Assembly (NCBI RefSeq): GCF_002895945.1
Contig: NZ_NPZB01000002.1
Location: 310,001 to 374,000, forward strand
Reading direction: 5' to 3'
Source of the DNA: Solilutibacter silvestris
Lineage (GTDB): Bacteria; Pseudomonadota; Gammaproteobacteria; Xanthomonadales; Xanthomonadaceae
Length of the DNA stretch: 64,000 bases
This document shows, in pieces, positions 38,198 to 47,088 of this stretch. The position numbers were made by a program, and so were the translations under genes. The notes under the pieces are model-generated. The model had not been told where the DNA came from, searched no databases, and saw only the letters and a program-made list of their open reading frames with translations. Numbering within the stretch: position 1 is the stretch's first letter; every line of letters starts with the position of its first letter.

Positions 38198-38281
38198 TCC
38201 GCGCAGCGGACCGAGGCTCGCCAGCGTGTCCAGGGAATAATCTTCCTGTTCGGTGAAGATGTCGGCGGGAATGTCGGCCAT
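38198..38281 (-). pseudogene. Possible N-terminal remnant of a nitrobindin-like gene
   Basis: Reading leftwards from an ATG at 38281 gives MADIPADIFTEQEDYSLDTL and then ASLGPLRG. This looks like the N-terminus of the FABP-like/nitrobindin (DUF1794) family, whose members start with a DIYTEPxD...DTLxxLGPL pattern. After about 28 codons the similarity ends and the frame runs into the tRNA-Arg terminator. It lies 27 bp downstream of the GNAT gene on the same strand. It may be what is left after a deletion linked to the tRNA. The call rests on my memory of the family only. Confidence 0.35.
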
Positions 38282-38308
38282 CGCGATGCCCTGATGAATG
38301 CGTAATGC

Positions 38309-38842
38309 TCAATCATAGGCTGGCGCGTCGATCAGGTAACGTCGTTTGCGCACGCCATTCGCGTGGTTGTCAACTTCATCGACGAAGACACCGCCGTTTT
38401 TTTCGATCACGCGGATCGATGCATGATTGTCGGGATCGCAGGTGACCAGCACGCGCGCGATGCCGAGGTGTTGGCGTGCGTGCAGGATGGCGAGGCGCAG
38501 CAGTTCCGTGGCGTGGCCGCGACCGCGGAACTCCGGCAGCACGGCGTAACCGATGTGGCCCATCAGCGATCCCAGCGGATAGTCGAGGGAATGACGGATC
38601 GACACGCGTCCAACGATGCGTCCATCGACAAAGGCGAACAGGAAAGTGGATGGCACTTCACGGCCCGGTGCCGGATCGCTGCCTGCTGCCTGCTTTTGCA
38701 GGACGTCGAGATATTCGGCCATGGTCATGCCCGGCCGATGGAAATGCAGGAAGGCCGGGTTGTCTGCGGGAATCGCGGCGAGCATGCGGCGGAATTCGGG
38801 TTCTTCGTCGGGCGTGGGCAGGCGCAGTTCCATGATCTGCAT
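38309..38842 (-). CDS. GNAT-family acetyltransferase
   Basis: The 177-residue protein has the GNAT fold. The acetyl-CoA binding motif A is GYAVLPEFRGRGHATELLRLA (Q/RxxGxG/A region) near residue 100. It is followed by VLVTCDPDNHASIRVIEKNGG, typical of small-molecule or RimJ-like N-acetyltransferases. Two ATGs (38842 and 38833) are possible; neither has a clear ribosome binding site. It is divergent from the rhomboid gene. Substrate unknown. Confidence 0.85.
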   Translation of the reverse strand: MQIMELRLPTPDEEPEFRRMLAAIPADNPAFLHFHRPGMTMAEYLDVLQKQAAGSDPAPGREVPSTFLFAFVDGRIVGRVSIRHSLDYPLGSLMGHIGYAVLPEFRGRGHATELLRLAILHARQHLGIARVLVTCDPDNHASIRVIEKNGGVFVDEVDNHANGVRKRRYLIDAPAYD

Positions 38843-38941
38843 GCTAAAGCACGCAGCGGACCGCGACGGCCGACTTCCGCGTGTGTACCCGTTCCCGCGT
38901 TCTCCGGCATGATGATGGCCGATATCCACCGGAACCGCCCC

Positions 38942-39541
38942 ATGTCCCTGACGCTGATCGTCGTCGCCATCACCGTGATCGTCTCGTACCTGGCCTGGCA
39001 GCGGCCGGCGTTGATGTCGCGCCTGATCCTGTGGCCGCCTGCGGTCAGTCGCAACAACCAGTACGACCGACTGGTGACCTACGGCTTCATCCACGCGGAT
39101 GGCATGCACCTGTTCTTCAACATGTTCACGCTGTATTTCTTCGGTCGCGTGGTGGAGCACCTGTTCGGCATGTTCGGCTTTGTGGTGTTCTATCTCGCCG
39201 CGCTGGTGGTATCGGTGTTGCCGAGCTATCTCGCGCATCGCAACGATTCCGGTTATCGCAGTCTCGGCGCATCGGGCGCGGTGTCGGCCTGCCTGTTCGC
39301 CTTCATCGTGGTGGCGCCGTGGGAGAAGATCTATCTCTACTACGGTGCGATCGGCATCCCGGCAATCATTTACGCGGTGTTGTACGTCGCCTATTCGATC
39401 TGGATGGACCGACGTGGCCAGGACAACGTCAACCACAGCGCGCATCTGTGGGGCGCAGCGTTCGGGGTCCTCGCCGTGCTGCTGGCGGTTCCCGGTGCAG
39501 CAAGTCAATTCCTGCAGGCGTTGGCGCATCCGGGTGGTTGA
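38942..39541 (+). CDS. Rhomboid-family intramembrane serine protease
   Basis: The 199-residue protein has about six membrane segments and the rhomboid signature. HADGMHLFFNMFTLYFFG is the L1/TM2 region, the catalytic serine is S111 (GASGAV), and the histidine is H168 (NHSAHLWG). Rhomboids cleave membrane proteins inside the bilayer. The frame is open far upstream, but this ATG places the first membrane segment at the N-terminus, as expected. Substrate unknown. Confidence 0.88.
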   Translation: MSLTLIVVAITVIVSYLAWQRPALMSRLILWPPAVSRNNQYDRLVTYGFIHADGMHLFFNMFTLYFFGRVVEHLFGMFGFVVFYLAALVVSVLPSYLAHRNDSGYRSLGASGAVSACLFAFIVVAPWEKIYLYYGAIGIPAIIYAVLYVAYSIWMDRRGQDNVNHSAHLWGAAFGVLAVLLAVPGAASQFLQALAHPGG

Positions 39542-39567
39542 GCGCGGATGCGTCGCTTCCGCAACGA

Positions 39568-40608
39568 TCAGGCAGGCACTTCTTCCATCTGATCTTCCGG
39601 CTGCGGCAGCTTGATGCGCGCGACCACGGGTTGTGGCTGTTTCGAGCGTTCCTCGGCGGCCCGCTCCTGCTGGCGCTTGAAGATCGGGCACAGCTGGTTC
39701 ATATAGTCCACATCGAAACTGAAACGTTCGACCAGGAAGTCGACGAACGCGCGCACCTTCGGTGATTGCGTCATGCCGCGCGGGAACACTGCGTTGAATT
39801 CGTACTCGGGCCCGGTCCAGCCGGCAAGGACGCGCTGGACGAAACCGTTTTCGATCAGCGGCTTCATCATCACGTCGGCGGACATCATCATGCCTTCGCC
39901 GCACAGCAGTGCACCCCTTAGCGCGCCGTAGTCGTTGGCGACGAAGATGGGGTCGATGCGGAAGTCGGCGGTGCGCTCGCCGTCGCCCAGTGTCCACACG
40001 AATTCGTTGCCGTTGCGGCGCGACTTGGTGAATGCCAGCACCGAGTGATGCACAAGGTCGTCCGGATGCAATGGTTCGCCATGGCGGCGGATGTATTCAG
40101 CGCTGGCGAACACCTGCGTGCGGAAAGTCGCCAGTCGGCGTGCGACAAGATTGGAGTCGGGCAGATTGCCGACGCGCAGGGCGACGTCGATTTCCTTGTC
40201 GATGAGGTCGAGCGGCTCGTTGCTGAGATGCATCTCCACGCGGACTTCGGGATGGCGCTGGTGGAATTCGCCGAGCAGCGGTGCGATCTTCTCGGTGCCG
40301 AGCGAGTAGGGCGCGGTGAAGCGCAGCCAGCCGCGCGGGCCACTCTGCAGCTGGCCGACGGCACTTTCGGCTTCGTCGAGTTCGCGCGCGATGCGCTGGC
40401 AATGTTCGAAGTAGATGTTGCCGGCTTCGGTCAGGCCGAGCTTGCGCGTGGTCCGATGCAGCAGTTGCGCGCCGAGGCGCGTTTCCAGTTCCTGCACCTT
40501 GCGGCTGACGGTGGTCTTGGGCAGGCGCAACGAACGCGCCGCGGAAATGAAGCTGCCGTGTTCGACCACCTTGACGAAGATCAGGGTGTCGTTGAGATCG
40601 CGGGTCAT
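39568..40608 (-). CDS. LysR-family transcriptional regulator
   Basis: The 346-residue protein has an N-terminal winged helix-turn-helix (residues 1-60, FVKVVEHGSFISAARSLRLP and TTVSRKVQELETRLGAQLL). A LysR substrate-binding domain follows, then an extra 40-residue polar tail. It is divergent from a six-gene RND efflux operon, the typical place for its regulator. A TTG-N9-CAA box overlaps its own -35 region. The inducer is unknown. Confidence 0.92.
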   Translation of the reverse strand: MTRDLNDTLIFVKVVEHGSFISAARSLRLPKTTVSRKVQELETRLGAQLLHRTTRKLGLTEAGNIYFEHCQRIARELDEAESAVGQLQSGPRGWLRFTAPYSLGTEKIAPLLGEFHQRHPEVRVEMHLSNEPLDLIDKEIDVALRVGNLPDSNLVARRLATFRTQVFASAEYIRRHGEPLHPDDLVHHSVLAFTKSRRNGNEFVWTLGDGERTADFRIDPIFVANDYGALRGALLCGEGMMMSADVMMKPLIENGFVQRVLAGWTGPEYEFNAVFPRGMTQSPKVRAFVDFLVERFSFDVDYMNQLCPIFKRQQERAAEERSKQPQPVVARIKLPQPEDQMEEVPA

Positions 40609-40654
40609 TGGGGACTCCGGAAGGTGCCGTTCCGATTGGACCGGTCGCGGGACA

Positions 40655-40682
40655 ATTATTCCCTGATTTGCCAACTTATCAA
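40655..40682 (-). promoter_or_regulatory. Promoter of the LysR gene with overlapping LysR box
   Basis: On the minus strand TTGATA (40682-40677), a 16-bp spacer and AATAAT (40660-40655) form a good sigma-70 promoter. The palindrome TTG-N9-CAA (40668-40682) contains a T-N11-A LysR motif and covers the -35 box. The regulator would therefore repress itself and control the divergent operon from the same site. Confidence 0.6.
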
Positions 40683-40731
40683 GTGCCGATCGCGGGCCTA
40701 ACCTGCCGCCAGTCCCCAGGATGCCGTCGTC

Positions 40732-40989
40732 ATGTTGTCCTTGCCCGCAACCCGGTTCGCCTATGCAGTGGTCACCTTGGCCGGTCTGGTCGGTGTGCCG
40801 TGGCTGGCTGTCATCACCCTGAAGCAGGTGGTTTCCATCGGAACCGCCGAGGCGTGGATGCTGGTGGGTGTGTTGGCCATCGTCGCCGGGTTGCCGCTGC
40901 TGTTGCTTGCGCTGACCGCAGTCGACTGGTTGCAGCGACGCCTGCACCGTTACGTCACTATCCCGCACACGGGAGGAAATGTCCCGTGA
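40732..40989 (+). CDS. Small two-segment membrane protein
   Basis: The 85-residue product has two hydrophobic segments (about 8-30 and 38-65) and a short basic C-terminal end. I do not recognise a family. Its stop overlaps the GTG start of the SDR gene (GTGA), and it is the first gene of the efflux operon, so it is probably real. Small membrane proteins can modulate RND pumps (AcrZ in E. coli), but there is no sequence evidence for that here. Confidence 0.65.
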   Translation: MLSLPATRFAYAVVTLAGLVGVPWLAVITLKQVVSIGTAEAWMLVGVLAIVAGLPLLLLALTAVDWLQRRLHRYVTIPHTGGNVP

Positions 40990-41858
40990 CCGGGATGATG
41001 AAACCCGCCATCCTGGTGCTGGGCGCGACCGGAACCGTCGGCCGTGCGGCGGTGAAGGCCGCGATCGAGGCCGGTTGGCCGGTGGTGGCGGTGGCTCGCG
41101 ACCGCCAGGAATTGTCGATACTGGATCGGCAGTTCCGCGGTGCCGATCTGCGAACGCTGGCGGCCAATCTTGCCAACGATACGGGCGCGATCGCGCTGGT
41201 CGCGGAGCTGAAGCGGATTGCGCGACCGTTCCTCGGGGTTGTTGCTGCGCTGGGGGCTGACGGCAAGCGCGGTCGCCTGATCGATCAATCGCCCGAAGAA
41301 TTGCGCCGCGATTTCGATGAAGCGGTGCTGCCGCATCTGGTCGCCGCGCGTCATCTGTTGCCGTGGCTGGCGGAATCGGGTCGCAACTGCGGTTACGTGA
41401 TGATCGGTGGTCCCGGCGGGCGCAATCCCTGGGCCGGTTACGGCCACCGTTCGATTTCCGCCGCGGCGCTGCGCATGCTCGCGCGCGTCCTGCATGACGA
41501 AGCACGTGCCCATGCGGTGCGCCTGCAATTGCTGGAAATCGACTCCCCGGCGCGCACGACCGCCAACGAAAAACACGCCTGCCAGGGCTGGCCCTGCGTC
41601 GATCACATCGGTCGCAAGGCGCTGGAACTGCTGAGGCATCGCAACGACACGCGTTGTTCGCAGGCGATCTTGACTCTGGAGTCGGACAACACCGCACAGT
41701 CCGCGCCGACGCAAATCCAGCCGCAAGAAACGCAAGGCGACGCATCCGCATTGCCCGCACGCTGCCTGCAGGACGTCCACAAATTGCTTGAAACCGTGAC
41801 AACGCGGTTTTCCTCGTCGAACACCGCAGCCAACAAGACCCAGGAGCGCTCCAGATGA
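40986..41858 (+). CDS. Atypical short-chain dehydrogenase/reductase-like protein
   Basis: The 290-residue product begins with a Rossmann motif, LVLGATGTVGRAAVKAAIE. The usual active-site YxxxK is not evident: the corresponding region reads YGHRSISAAALRML. The last 70 residues are polar and low in complexity. GTG at 40986 is chosen because GGGAGG lies nine bases upstream and the codon overlaps the preceding stop; ATGs at 40995 and 40998 are alternatives. The end overlaps the adaptor gene (ATGA). It may bind a nucleotide without being a normal SDR enzyme. Confidence 0.7.
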   Translation: MTGMMKPAILVLGATGTVGRAAVKAAIEAGWPVVAVARDRQELSILDRQFRGADLRTLAANLANDTGAIALVAELKRIARPFLGVVAALGADGKRGRLIDQSPEELRRDFDEAVLPHLVAARHLLPWLAESGRNCGYVMIGGPGGRNPWAGYGHRSISAAALRMLARVLHDEARAHAVRLQLLEIDSPARTTANEKHACQGWPCVDHIGRKALELLRHRNDTRCSQAILTLESDNTAQSAPTQIQPQETQGDASALPARCLQDVHKLLETVTTRFSSSNTAANKTQERSR

Positions 41859-43099
41859 TCCACGACACCATTTTCAATCCGACGCTTTCAGGCTCGATGC
41901 TTCCCGGTCGCGCATTGCAGCGCACCGAGTCCGCGCCGGCGTGGCCGGGACTCGCCATCGGCGCGGCGATCCTGCTCGCGCTGGCCGGCTGCAGCAGCAA
42001 GGCCGCACCGAATGCCGGCATGCCGCCGCCGCCCGAGGTCAGCGTCGCCAACGTGCTGTCGAAGCCGGTGCATCAATGGGACGAATTCAGCGGCCATGTC
42101 GCCGCGGTGGAAAGCGTCGAGCTGCGTCCGCGCGTCAGCGGTTACGTGCAGCGTGTCGCCTACCAGGAAGGCCAGGACGTCCACAAGGGTGAACTGCTGT
42201 TCGTGATCGATCCACGCCCGTACCGCGCCGCACTGGATCGCGCGCAGGCCGATCTTGAACGCGCCCGCAGCGATTCGCGATTGGCTCAGGCGCAGGATGC
42301 ACGCGCGCGGTCGTTGATCGAGGCCAAGGCGATCTCGCGCGAGGAATTCGACCAGCGCAAGGCCGCGACATCAGGCACGGGAGCGTCGGTGCGCGCCGCC
42401 GAAGCCGCGGTTGCCGCCGCGCGCCTCAATCTGCAATTCACTGAGGTGCGTTCGCCGATCAATGGTCGCGCCGGCCGCGCGCTGGTGACGGTGGGCAATC
42501 TCGCCCAGGCCGATGCGACCCAGTTGACGTCGGTGGTGTCGCAGGATCCGGTCTACATCGACTTCGAAAGCGACGAGCAGAGCCTGTTGCGTTACGGCGA
42601 GATGGCGCGCAAGGGCGAACGCAACGCCACGAAGAATCCGGTCCGCGTCGGACTTGCCAGCGAAAGCGGCTATCCGCATGAGGGCACCGTCAATTTCGTC
42701 GACAACCAGGTCGATCCGAAAACCGGCACGATCCGCGCGCGCGCCGTGTTGCCGAATCCCGATCACCTGTTCACGCCCGGCCTGTTCGCGCGCGTGCAGC
42801 TGCAGGGTAGCGGCGAGTTCAACGCGCTGCTGATCGACGACCAGGCCGTGCTCACCGACCAGGATCGCAAGTATGTCTACGTGCTCGGACCGAAGAACGT
42901 GGCGCTGCGCAAGGACGTGGTGCTCGGTCGCAGCATCGACGGCCTGCGCGTGGTGCAGTCGGGATTGACGACGTCGGACAAGGTGATCGTGCATGGCGTG
43001 CAGAAGGTGTTTTTCCCGGGCATGCCGGTGAAACCCGCGCAAATCGCGATGGGCGCACCGCCGCCGGCCCCGGCCGCAGGCCAGCCCGGTTCGCACTGA
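41855..43099 (+). CDS. RND efflux periplasmic adaptor (membrane fusion protein)
   Basis: The adaptor links the inner-membrane pump to the outer-membrane channel. The 414-residue product has a lipoprotein signal with C46 (LALAGC). The lipoyl/barrel-sandwich halves are RPRVSGYVQRVAYQEGQDV and RSPINGRAGRALVTVG, with a helical hairpin between them. The beta-barrel follows, with SGYPHEGTVNFVDNQVDPKTGT. It is of the AcrA/MexA/MexE group. The signal is unusually long (45 residues), so an internal start (M15) is possible. It is overlapped with the SDR gene before it and 27 bp from the pump gene. Confidence 0.93.
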   Translation: MIHDTIFNPTLSGSMLPGRALQRTESAPAWPGLAIGAAILLALAGCSSKAAPNAGMPPPPEVSVANVLSKPVHQWDEFSGHVAAVESVELRPRVSGYVQRVAYQEGQDVHKGELLFVIDPRPYRAALDRAQADLERARSDSRLAQAQDARARSLIEAKAISREEFDQRKAATSGTGASVRAAEAAVAAARLNLQFTEVRSPINGRAGRALVTVGNLAQADATQLTSVVSQDPVYIDFESDEQSLLRYGEMARKGERNATKNPVRVGLASESGYPHEGTVNFVDNQVDPKTGTIRARAVLPNPDHLFTPGLFARVQLQGSGEFNALLIDDQAVLTDQDRKYVYVLGPKNVALRKDVVLGRSIDGLRVVQSGLTTSDKVIVHGVQKVFFPGMPVKPAQIAMGAPPPAPAAGQPGSH

Positions 43100-43126
43100 C
43101 GCATACGCAACTGACAAGGAATCCGC

Positions 43127-46100
43127 ATGGACTTCTCGAAATTCTTCATCGACCGACCGATCTTCGCCGCGGTGCTGTCGATCGTGATCTTCGCCGCCGG
43201 CCTGATCGCGATGCCGCTGTTGCCGATCAGCGAATACCCGGACGTGGTGCCGCCATCGGTGGTGGTGCGCACGGTGTATCCCGGCGCCAATCCCAAGGTG
43301 ATCGCCGAAACCGTGGCGACGCCACTGGAAGAAGCGATCAACGGCGTCGAGAACATGATGTACATCAAGTCGGTCGCCGGTTCCGACGGCGTGCTGGTCA
43401 CCACGGTGACCTTCCGCCCCGGGACCAATGCCGATGACGCCGCGGTACGCGTGCAGAATCGCGTCAGCCAGGCGTTGGCGCGATTGCCCGAAGACGTGCG
43501 CCGACAAGGCGTGACTACGCAGAAGCAGTCGCCGACCTTCCTGATGGTGGTGCACCTGACATCGCCCAGCGGCAAGTACGACACGCTGTACCTGCGCAAC
43601 TACGCGCGCCTGCACGTGAAGGATGCGCTGACGCGCTTGCCCGGCGTTGGTGATGCGCAGATCTTCGGTGGTGGTGATTACGCGATGCGCGCGTGGCTTG
43701 ATCCCGACAAGATCGCTGCGCGCGGCCTCACCGCCGGTGACGTGGTGCGGGCGATGCGCGAGCAGAACGTGCAGGTGTCGGCGGGACAACTCGGTGCCGA
43801 ACCGATGCCGGACAGCAAGTTCCTCACCCTGATCAATGCGCAGGGCCGCCTCAAGACACCGGAGGAATTCGGTGGCATCGTGCTGAAAGCCGGCAACGAT
43901 GGCGAGATTGTGCGCTTGTCTGATGTCGCGCGTCTCGAACTGGGCGCGGGCGATTACACGCTGCGCTCGCTGCTGGATGGCAAGAACGCGGTCGGCATCG
44001 GCATCTTCCAGGCACCCGGCGCCAACGCACTGGACATCCAGAAGAACGTGATTGCGACCATGGACGGGATGTCCAAGCGCTTCCCCGAAGGCATCAAGTA
44101 CGAGGCGGTGTACGACACCACGATCTTCGTCCGCGATTCGATCAAGGCGGTGGTATCGACGCTGCTGGAAGCGGTCGCGCTGGTGGTGTTGGTGGTGATC
44201 CTGTTCCTGCAGACCTGGCGTGCCTCGATCATCCCCTTGATCGCGGTGCCGGTGTCGATCGTTGGCACCTTCGCGGTGCTGTACCTGCTCGGGTTTTCGA
44301 TCAACACGCTGAGCCTGTTCGGCATGGTGCTGGCGATCGGTATCGTGGTTGATGACGCCATCGTGGTGGTGGAGAACGTCGAGCGCCACATCGAACACGG
44401 CGCGACGCCGCTCGCGGCTGCGCACTTGGCGATGAGGGAAGTCTCCGGCCCGATCATCGCGATCGCGCTGGTGTTGTGCGCGGTGTTCGTGCCGATGGCC
44501 TTCCTCTCGGGCGTGACCGGGCAGTTCTACCGGCAGTTCGCGGTGACGATCGCCATTTCGACGGTGATCTCCGCGATCAACTCGCTGACATTGTCGCCGG
44601 CATTGGCCGCACGACTGCTGCGCGCGCACGATGCCCCGAAGGACGCGCCATCACGCTTGATCGATCGTTTGTTCGGCTGGGTGTTCCGTCCGTTCAACCG
44701 TTTTTTCAAGCGCAATTCCGAGCGTTACGAAGGTGCGGTGAAGAGTGCGTTGGGCCGCCGTGGCGCGGTGTTCGCGGTGTATGCGGTATTGCTGCTCGCC
44801 ACGGGCATGATGTTCAAGCTGGTGCCCGCCGGTTTCATCCCGACCCAGGACAAGCTCTACCTGATCGCTGGCGTGAAGCTGCCGGAAGGCGCTTCGATCG
44901 CGCGCACCGATGCCTTGCTGAAGAAGGTCAGCGACATCGCCATGCACACTGATGGCGTTGCGCACTCGGTGGCGTTCCCCGGTCTCAATGCCTTGCAGTT
45001 CACCAACACGCCCAACACCGGCGTGGTGTTCTTCCCACTCAAGCCGTTCAGCGAGCGCCATCGCACCGCCGCGGAGATCGTCGGCGAGATCAACCAGAAG
45101 ATCAGTGGCCTGCAGGAAGGTTTCACCTTCGCGCTGATGCCGCCGCCGATCCTTGGGCTCGGCAATGGCAACGGCTACCAATTGTTCATCGAGGACCGCG
45201 ACAACCTTGGCTACGGCGCATTGCAGGGCGCGGTGCAGGGCATGCAGGGTGCGGTATCGCAGACGCCGGGCATGGGGTTCCCGATCAGCAGCTACCAGGC
45301 CAACGTGCCGCAGCTCGATGCCGAAGTGGATCGCGTCAAGGCGAAGGCGCAGGGCGTGCCGCTGACCGAATTGTTCGACACCTTGCAGACCTATCTCGGC
45401 TCCGCTTACGTCAACGACTTCAACCAGTTTGGTCGCACCTGGCAAGTGATCGCGCAGGCGGACGGCAAGTTCCGCGGCAATGTCGAGGACATCGCCAACC
45501 TGCGCACGCGCAACGATCGCGGCGAAATGGTGCCGATCGGTTCGATGGTGACGGTCAAGCAGACTTACGGTCCCGATCCGGTGCTGCGCTACAACGGCTA
45601 TCCCGCCGCCGATCTCGCCGGTGAAGCCGATCCGCGGGTGATGTCGTCGGCGCAGGCGATGGCGACGCTGGAAGGCACCGCGCAAAAGGTGTTGCCCAAT
45701 GGCATGAATATCGAATGGACCGACCTGAGCTATCAGCAGGCGATGCAGGGCAAGGCCGCGCTGGTGATCTTCCCGCTCGCGATCCTGCTGGTGTTCCTGG
45801 TGCTGGCCGCGCTGTATGAAAGCTGGACGTTGCCGCTGGCGGTGATCCTGATCGTGCCGATGTGCATGTTGTCGGCGTTGCTCGGCGTCAAGCTGACCGG
45901 TGGCGACAACAACGTCTTCGTGCAGGTTGGGCTGGTTGTGCTGATGGGGCTCGCGTGCAAGAACGCGATCCTGATCGTCGAGTTCGCGCGCGAACTGGAA
46001 ATGCAGGGCAAAGGCATCGTCGAAGCCGCGCTGGAAGCCTGCCGCATGCGCCTGCGCCCGATCGTGATGACGTCGATCGCGTTCATCGCCGGCACCGTTC

Positions 46101-46306
46101 CACTGGTGTTCTCGCACGGCGCTGGTGCGGAAGTGCGTTCGGTCACCGGCATCACGGTGTTCTCGGGAATGCTTGGCGTGACGCTGTTCGGCCTGTTCCT
46201 GACGCCGGTGTTCTACGTCGCCCTGCGCAAGCTCGCGCGCAGGGAACTCGTTCGCCACGACGCATTGCCCGGGCACTCGCCGGCGACTGCCTCGTCGATT
46301 CTCTGA
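43127..46306 (+). CDS. RND multidrug efflux pump, inner-membrane subunit (HAE-1)
   Basis: The 1059-residue product is a proton-driven drug exporter of the AcrB/MexF class. It shows the N-terminal FIDRPIFAAVLSIVIFAAGL, the proton-relay aspartate pair in GMVLAIGIVVDDAIVVVENV (TM4), two large periplasmic loops and twelve membrane segments. RxxP-like GxxxxRxRPIxMTS appears as EACRMRLRPIVMTSIAF. An AAGGA site precedes the ATG. Substrates cannot be read from the sequence; the MexF-like pattern together with LysR and oxidoreductase neighbours recalls MexEF-OprN. Confidence 0.95.
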   Translation: MDFSKFFIDRPIFAAVLSIVIFAAGLIAMPLLPISEYPDVVPPSVVVRTVYPGANPKVIAETVATPLEEAINGVENMMYIKSVAGSDGVLVTTVTFRPGTNADDAAVRVQNRVSQALARLPEDVRRQGVTTQKQSPTFLMVVHLTSPSGKYDTLYLRNYARLHVKDALTRLPGVGDAQIFGGGDYAMRAWLDPDKIAARGLTAGDVVRAMREQNVQVSAGQLGAEPMPDSKFLTLINAQGRLKTPEEFGGIVLKAGNDGEIVRLSDVARLELGAGDYTLRSLLDGKNAVGIGIFQAPGANALDIQKNVIATMDGMSKRFPEGIKYEAVYDTTIFVRDSIKAVVSTLLEAVALVVLVVILFLQTWRASIIPLIAVPVSIVGTFAVLYLLGFSINTLSLFGMVLAIGIVVDDAIVVVENVERHIEHGATPLAAAHLAMREVSGPIIAIALVLCAVFVPMAFLSGVTGQFYRQFAVTIAISTVISAINSLTLSPALAARLLRAHDAPKDAPSRLIDRLFGWVFRPFNRFFKRNSERYEGAVKSALGRRGAVFAVYAVLLLATGMMFKLVPAGFIPTQDKLYLIAGVKLPEGASIARTDALLKKVSDIAMHTDGVAHSVAFPGLNALQFTNTPNTGVVFFPLKPFSERHRTAAEIVGEINQKISGLQEGFTFALMPPPILGLGNGNGYQLFIEDRDNLGYGALQGAVQGMQGAVSQTPGMGFPISSYQANVPQLDAEVDRVKAKAQGVPLTELFDTLQTYLGSAYVNDFNQFGRTWQVIAQADGKFRGNVEDIANLRTRNDRGEMVPIGSMVTVKQTYGPDPVLRYNGYPAADLAGEADPRVMSSAQAMATLEGTAQKVLPNGMNIEWTDLSYQQAMQGKAALVIFPLAILLVFLVLAALYESWTLPLAVILIVPMCMLSALLGVKLTGGDNNVFVQVGLVVLMGLACKNAILIVEFARELEMQGKGIVEAALEACRMRLRPIVMTSIAFIAGTVPLVFSHGAGAEVRSVTGITVFSGMLGVTLFGLFLTPVFYVALRKLARRELVRHDALPGHSPATASSIL

Positions 46307-46350
46307 TCCCCCACGGCGGGCCCAGGTCCGCCACCATGAAAGGAAATTCC

Positions 46351-47088
46351 ATGTCTGCCCAGAACAATTCCAAAGTCGCCCTCGTCACCGGTGCCACGCG
46401 CGGCATCGGTTTCGAAACCGTCCGCCAGCTCGCCGGCCAGGGCGTGCACGTATTGCTCGCCGGCCGCGATCGCGCCAAGGCCGTCGAGGCTGCGTTGAAA
46501 CTGCAGTCCGAGGGCCTGCAGGTCGAAGCCATCGCCCTCGATGTCACCAGGCCAGACAGCATCGCGGCCGCGGCGCAGGAAGTCGAACGCAAGCACGGCA
46601 AGCTCGACATCCTCGTCAACAATGCCGGTGTCCTTCGCGATGACATGCAGCGCAAGCCGTCGGAACAATCGCTCGATACCTGGCGCGAAACCTTCGATAC
46701 CAACGTGTTCGGCGTGGTCGCCACTACGCAGGCATTCCTGCCGTTGCTCAAGCGTGCGCCGGCCGCGCGCATCGTCAACCTGTCGAGCATTCTCGGTTCG
46801 ATTGCAGCCAACGCCGATCCCGCTTCGCCGATCTATGACTTCAAGATCCCGGCCTACAACGTGTCGAAGAGTGCGGTGAATGCGTGGACGGTGCAGCTTG
46901 CGCATGAACTGAAGGACACGGCGATCAAGGTCAATGCGGTGCATCCGGGATCGGTGAAGACCGACATGAACGCGCACGGCGACCTGGAAGTCGCCGATGG
47001 CGCAAGGACCAGCGTTCGCATGGCCCTGCTTGACGAGCGCGGCCCAAGCGGCGGCTTCGTCCATTTCGAGGACACATTGCCATGGTGA
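46351..47088 (+). CDS. Short-chain dehydrogenase/reductase
   Basis: The 245-residue protein is a classical SDR with TGATRGIG (NADP-type cofactor loop, residues 13-20), NNAGV, the catalytic serine in VNLSSILGS and YNVSK (Tyr/Lys). Such enzymes reduce carbonyl groups with NADPH, and related carbonyl reductases act on aldehydes and quinones. An in-frame ATG five codons upstream is possible. Its last seven bases overlap the channel gene, so it is coupled to export. The substrate may be the same toxic compound as the pump's; this is inference. Confidence 0.9.
   Translation: MSAQNNSKVALVTGATRGIGFETVRQLAGQGVHVLLAGRDRAKAVEAALKLQSEGLQVEAIALDVTRPDSIAAAAQEVERKHGKLDILVNNAGVLRDDMQRKPSEQSLDTWRETFDTNVFGVVATTQAFLPLLKRAPAARIVNLSSILGSIAANADPASPIYDFKIPAYNVSKSAVNAWTVQLAHELKDTAIKVNAVHPGSVKTDMNAHGDLEVADGARTSVRMALLDERGPSGGFVHFEDTLPW

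Noticed and set aside
42371..44629. Long minus-strand frame under the adaptor and pump genes.
   Set aside because: Antisense to two well-supported genes, with a low-information His/Arg/Asp-rich product.
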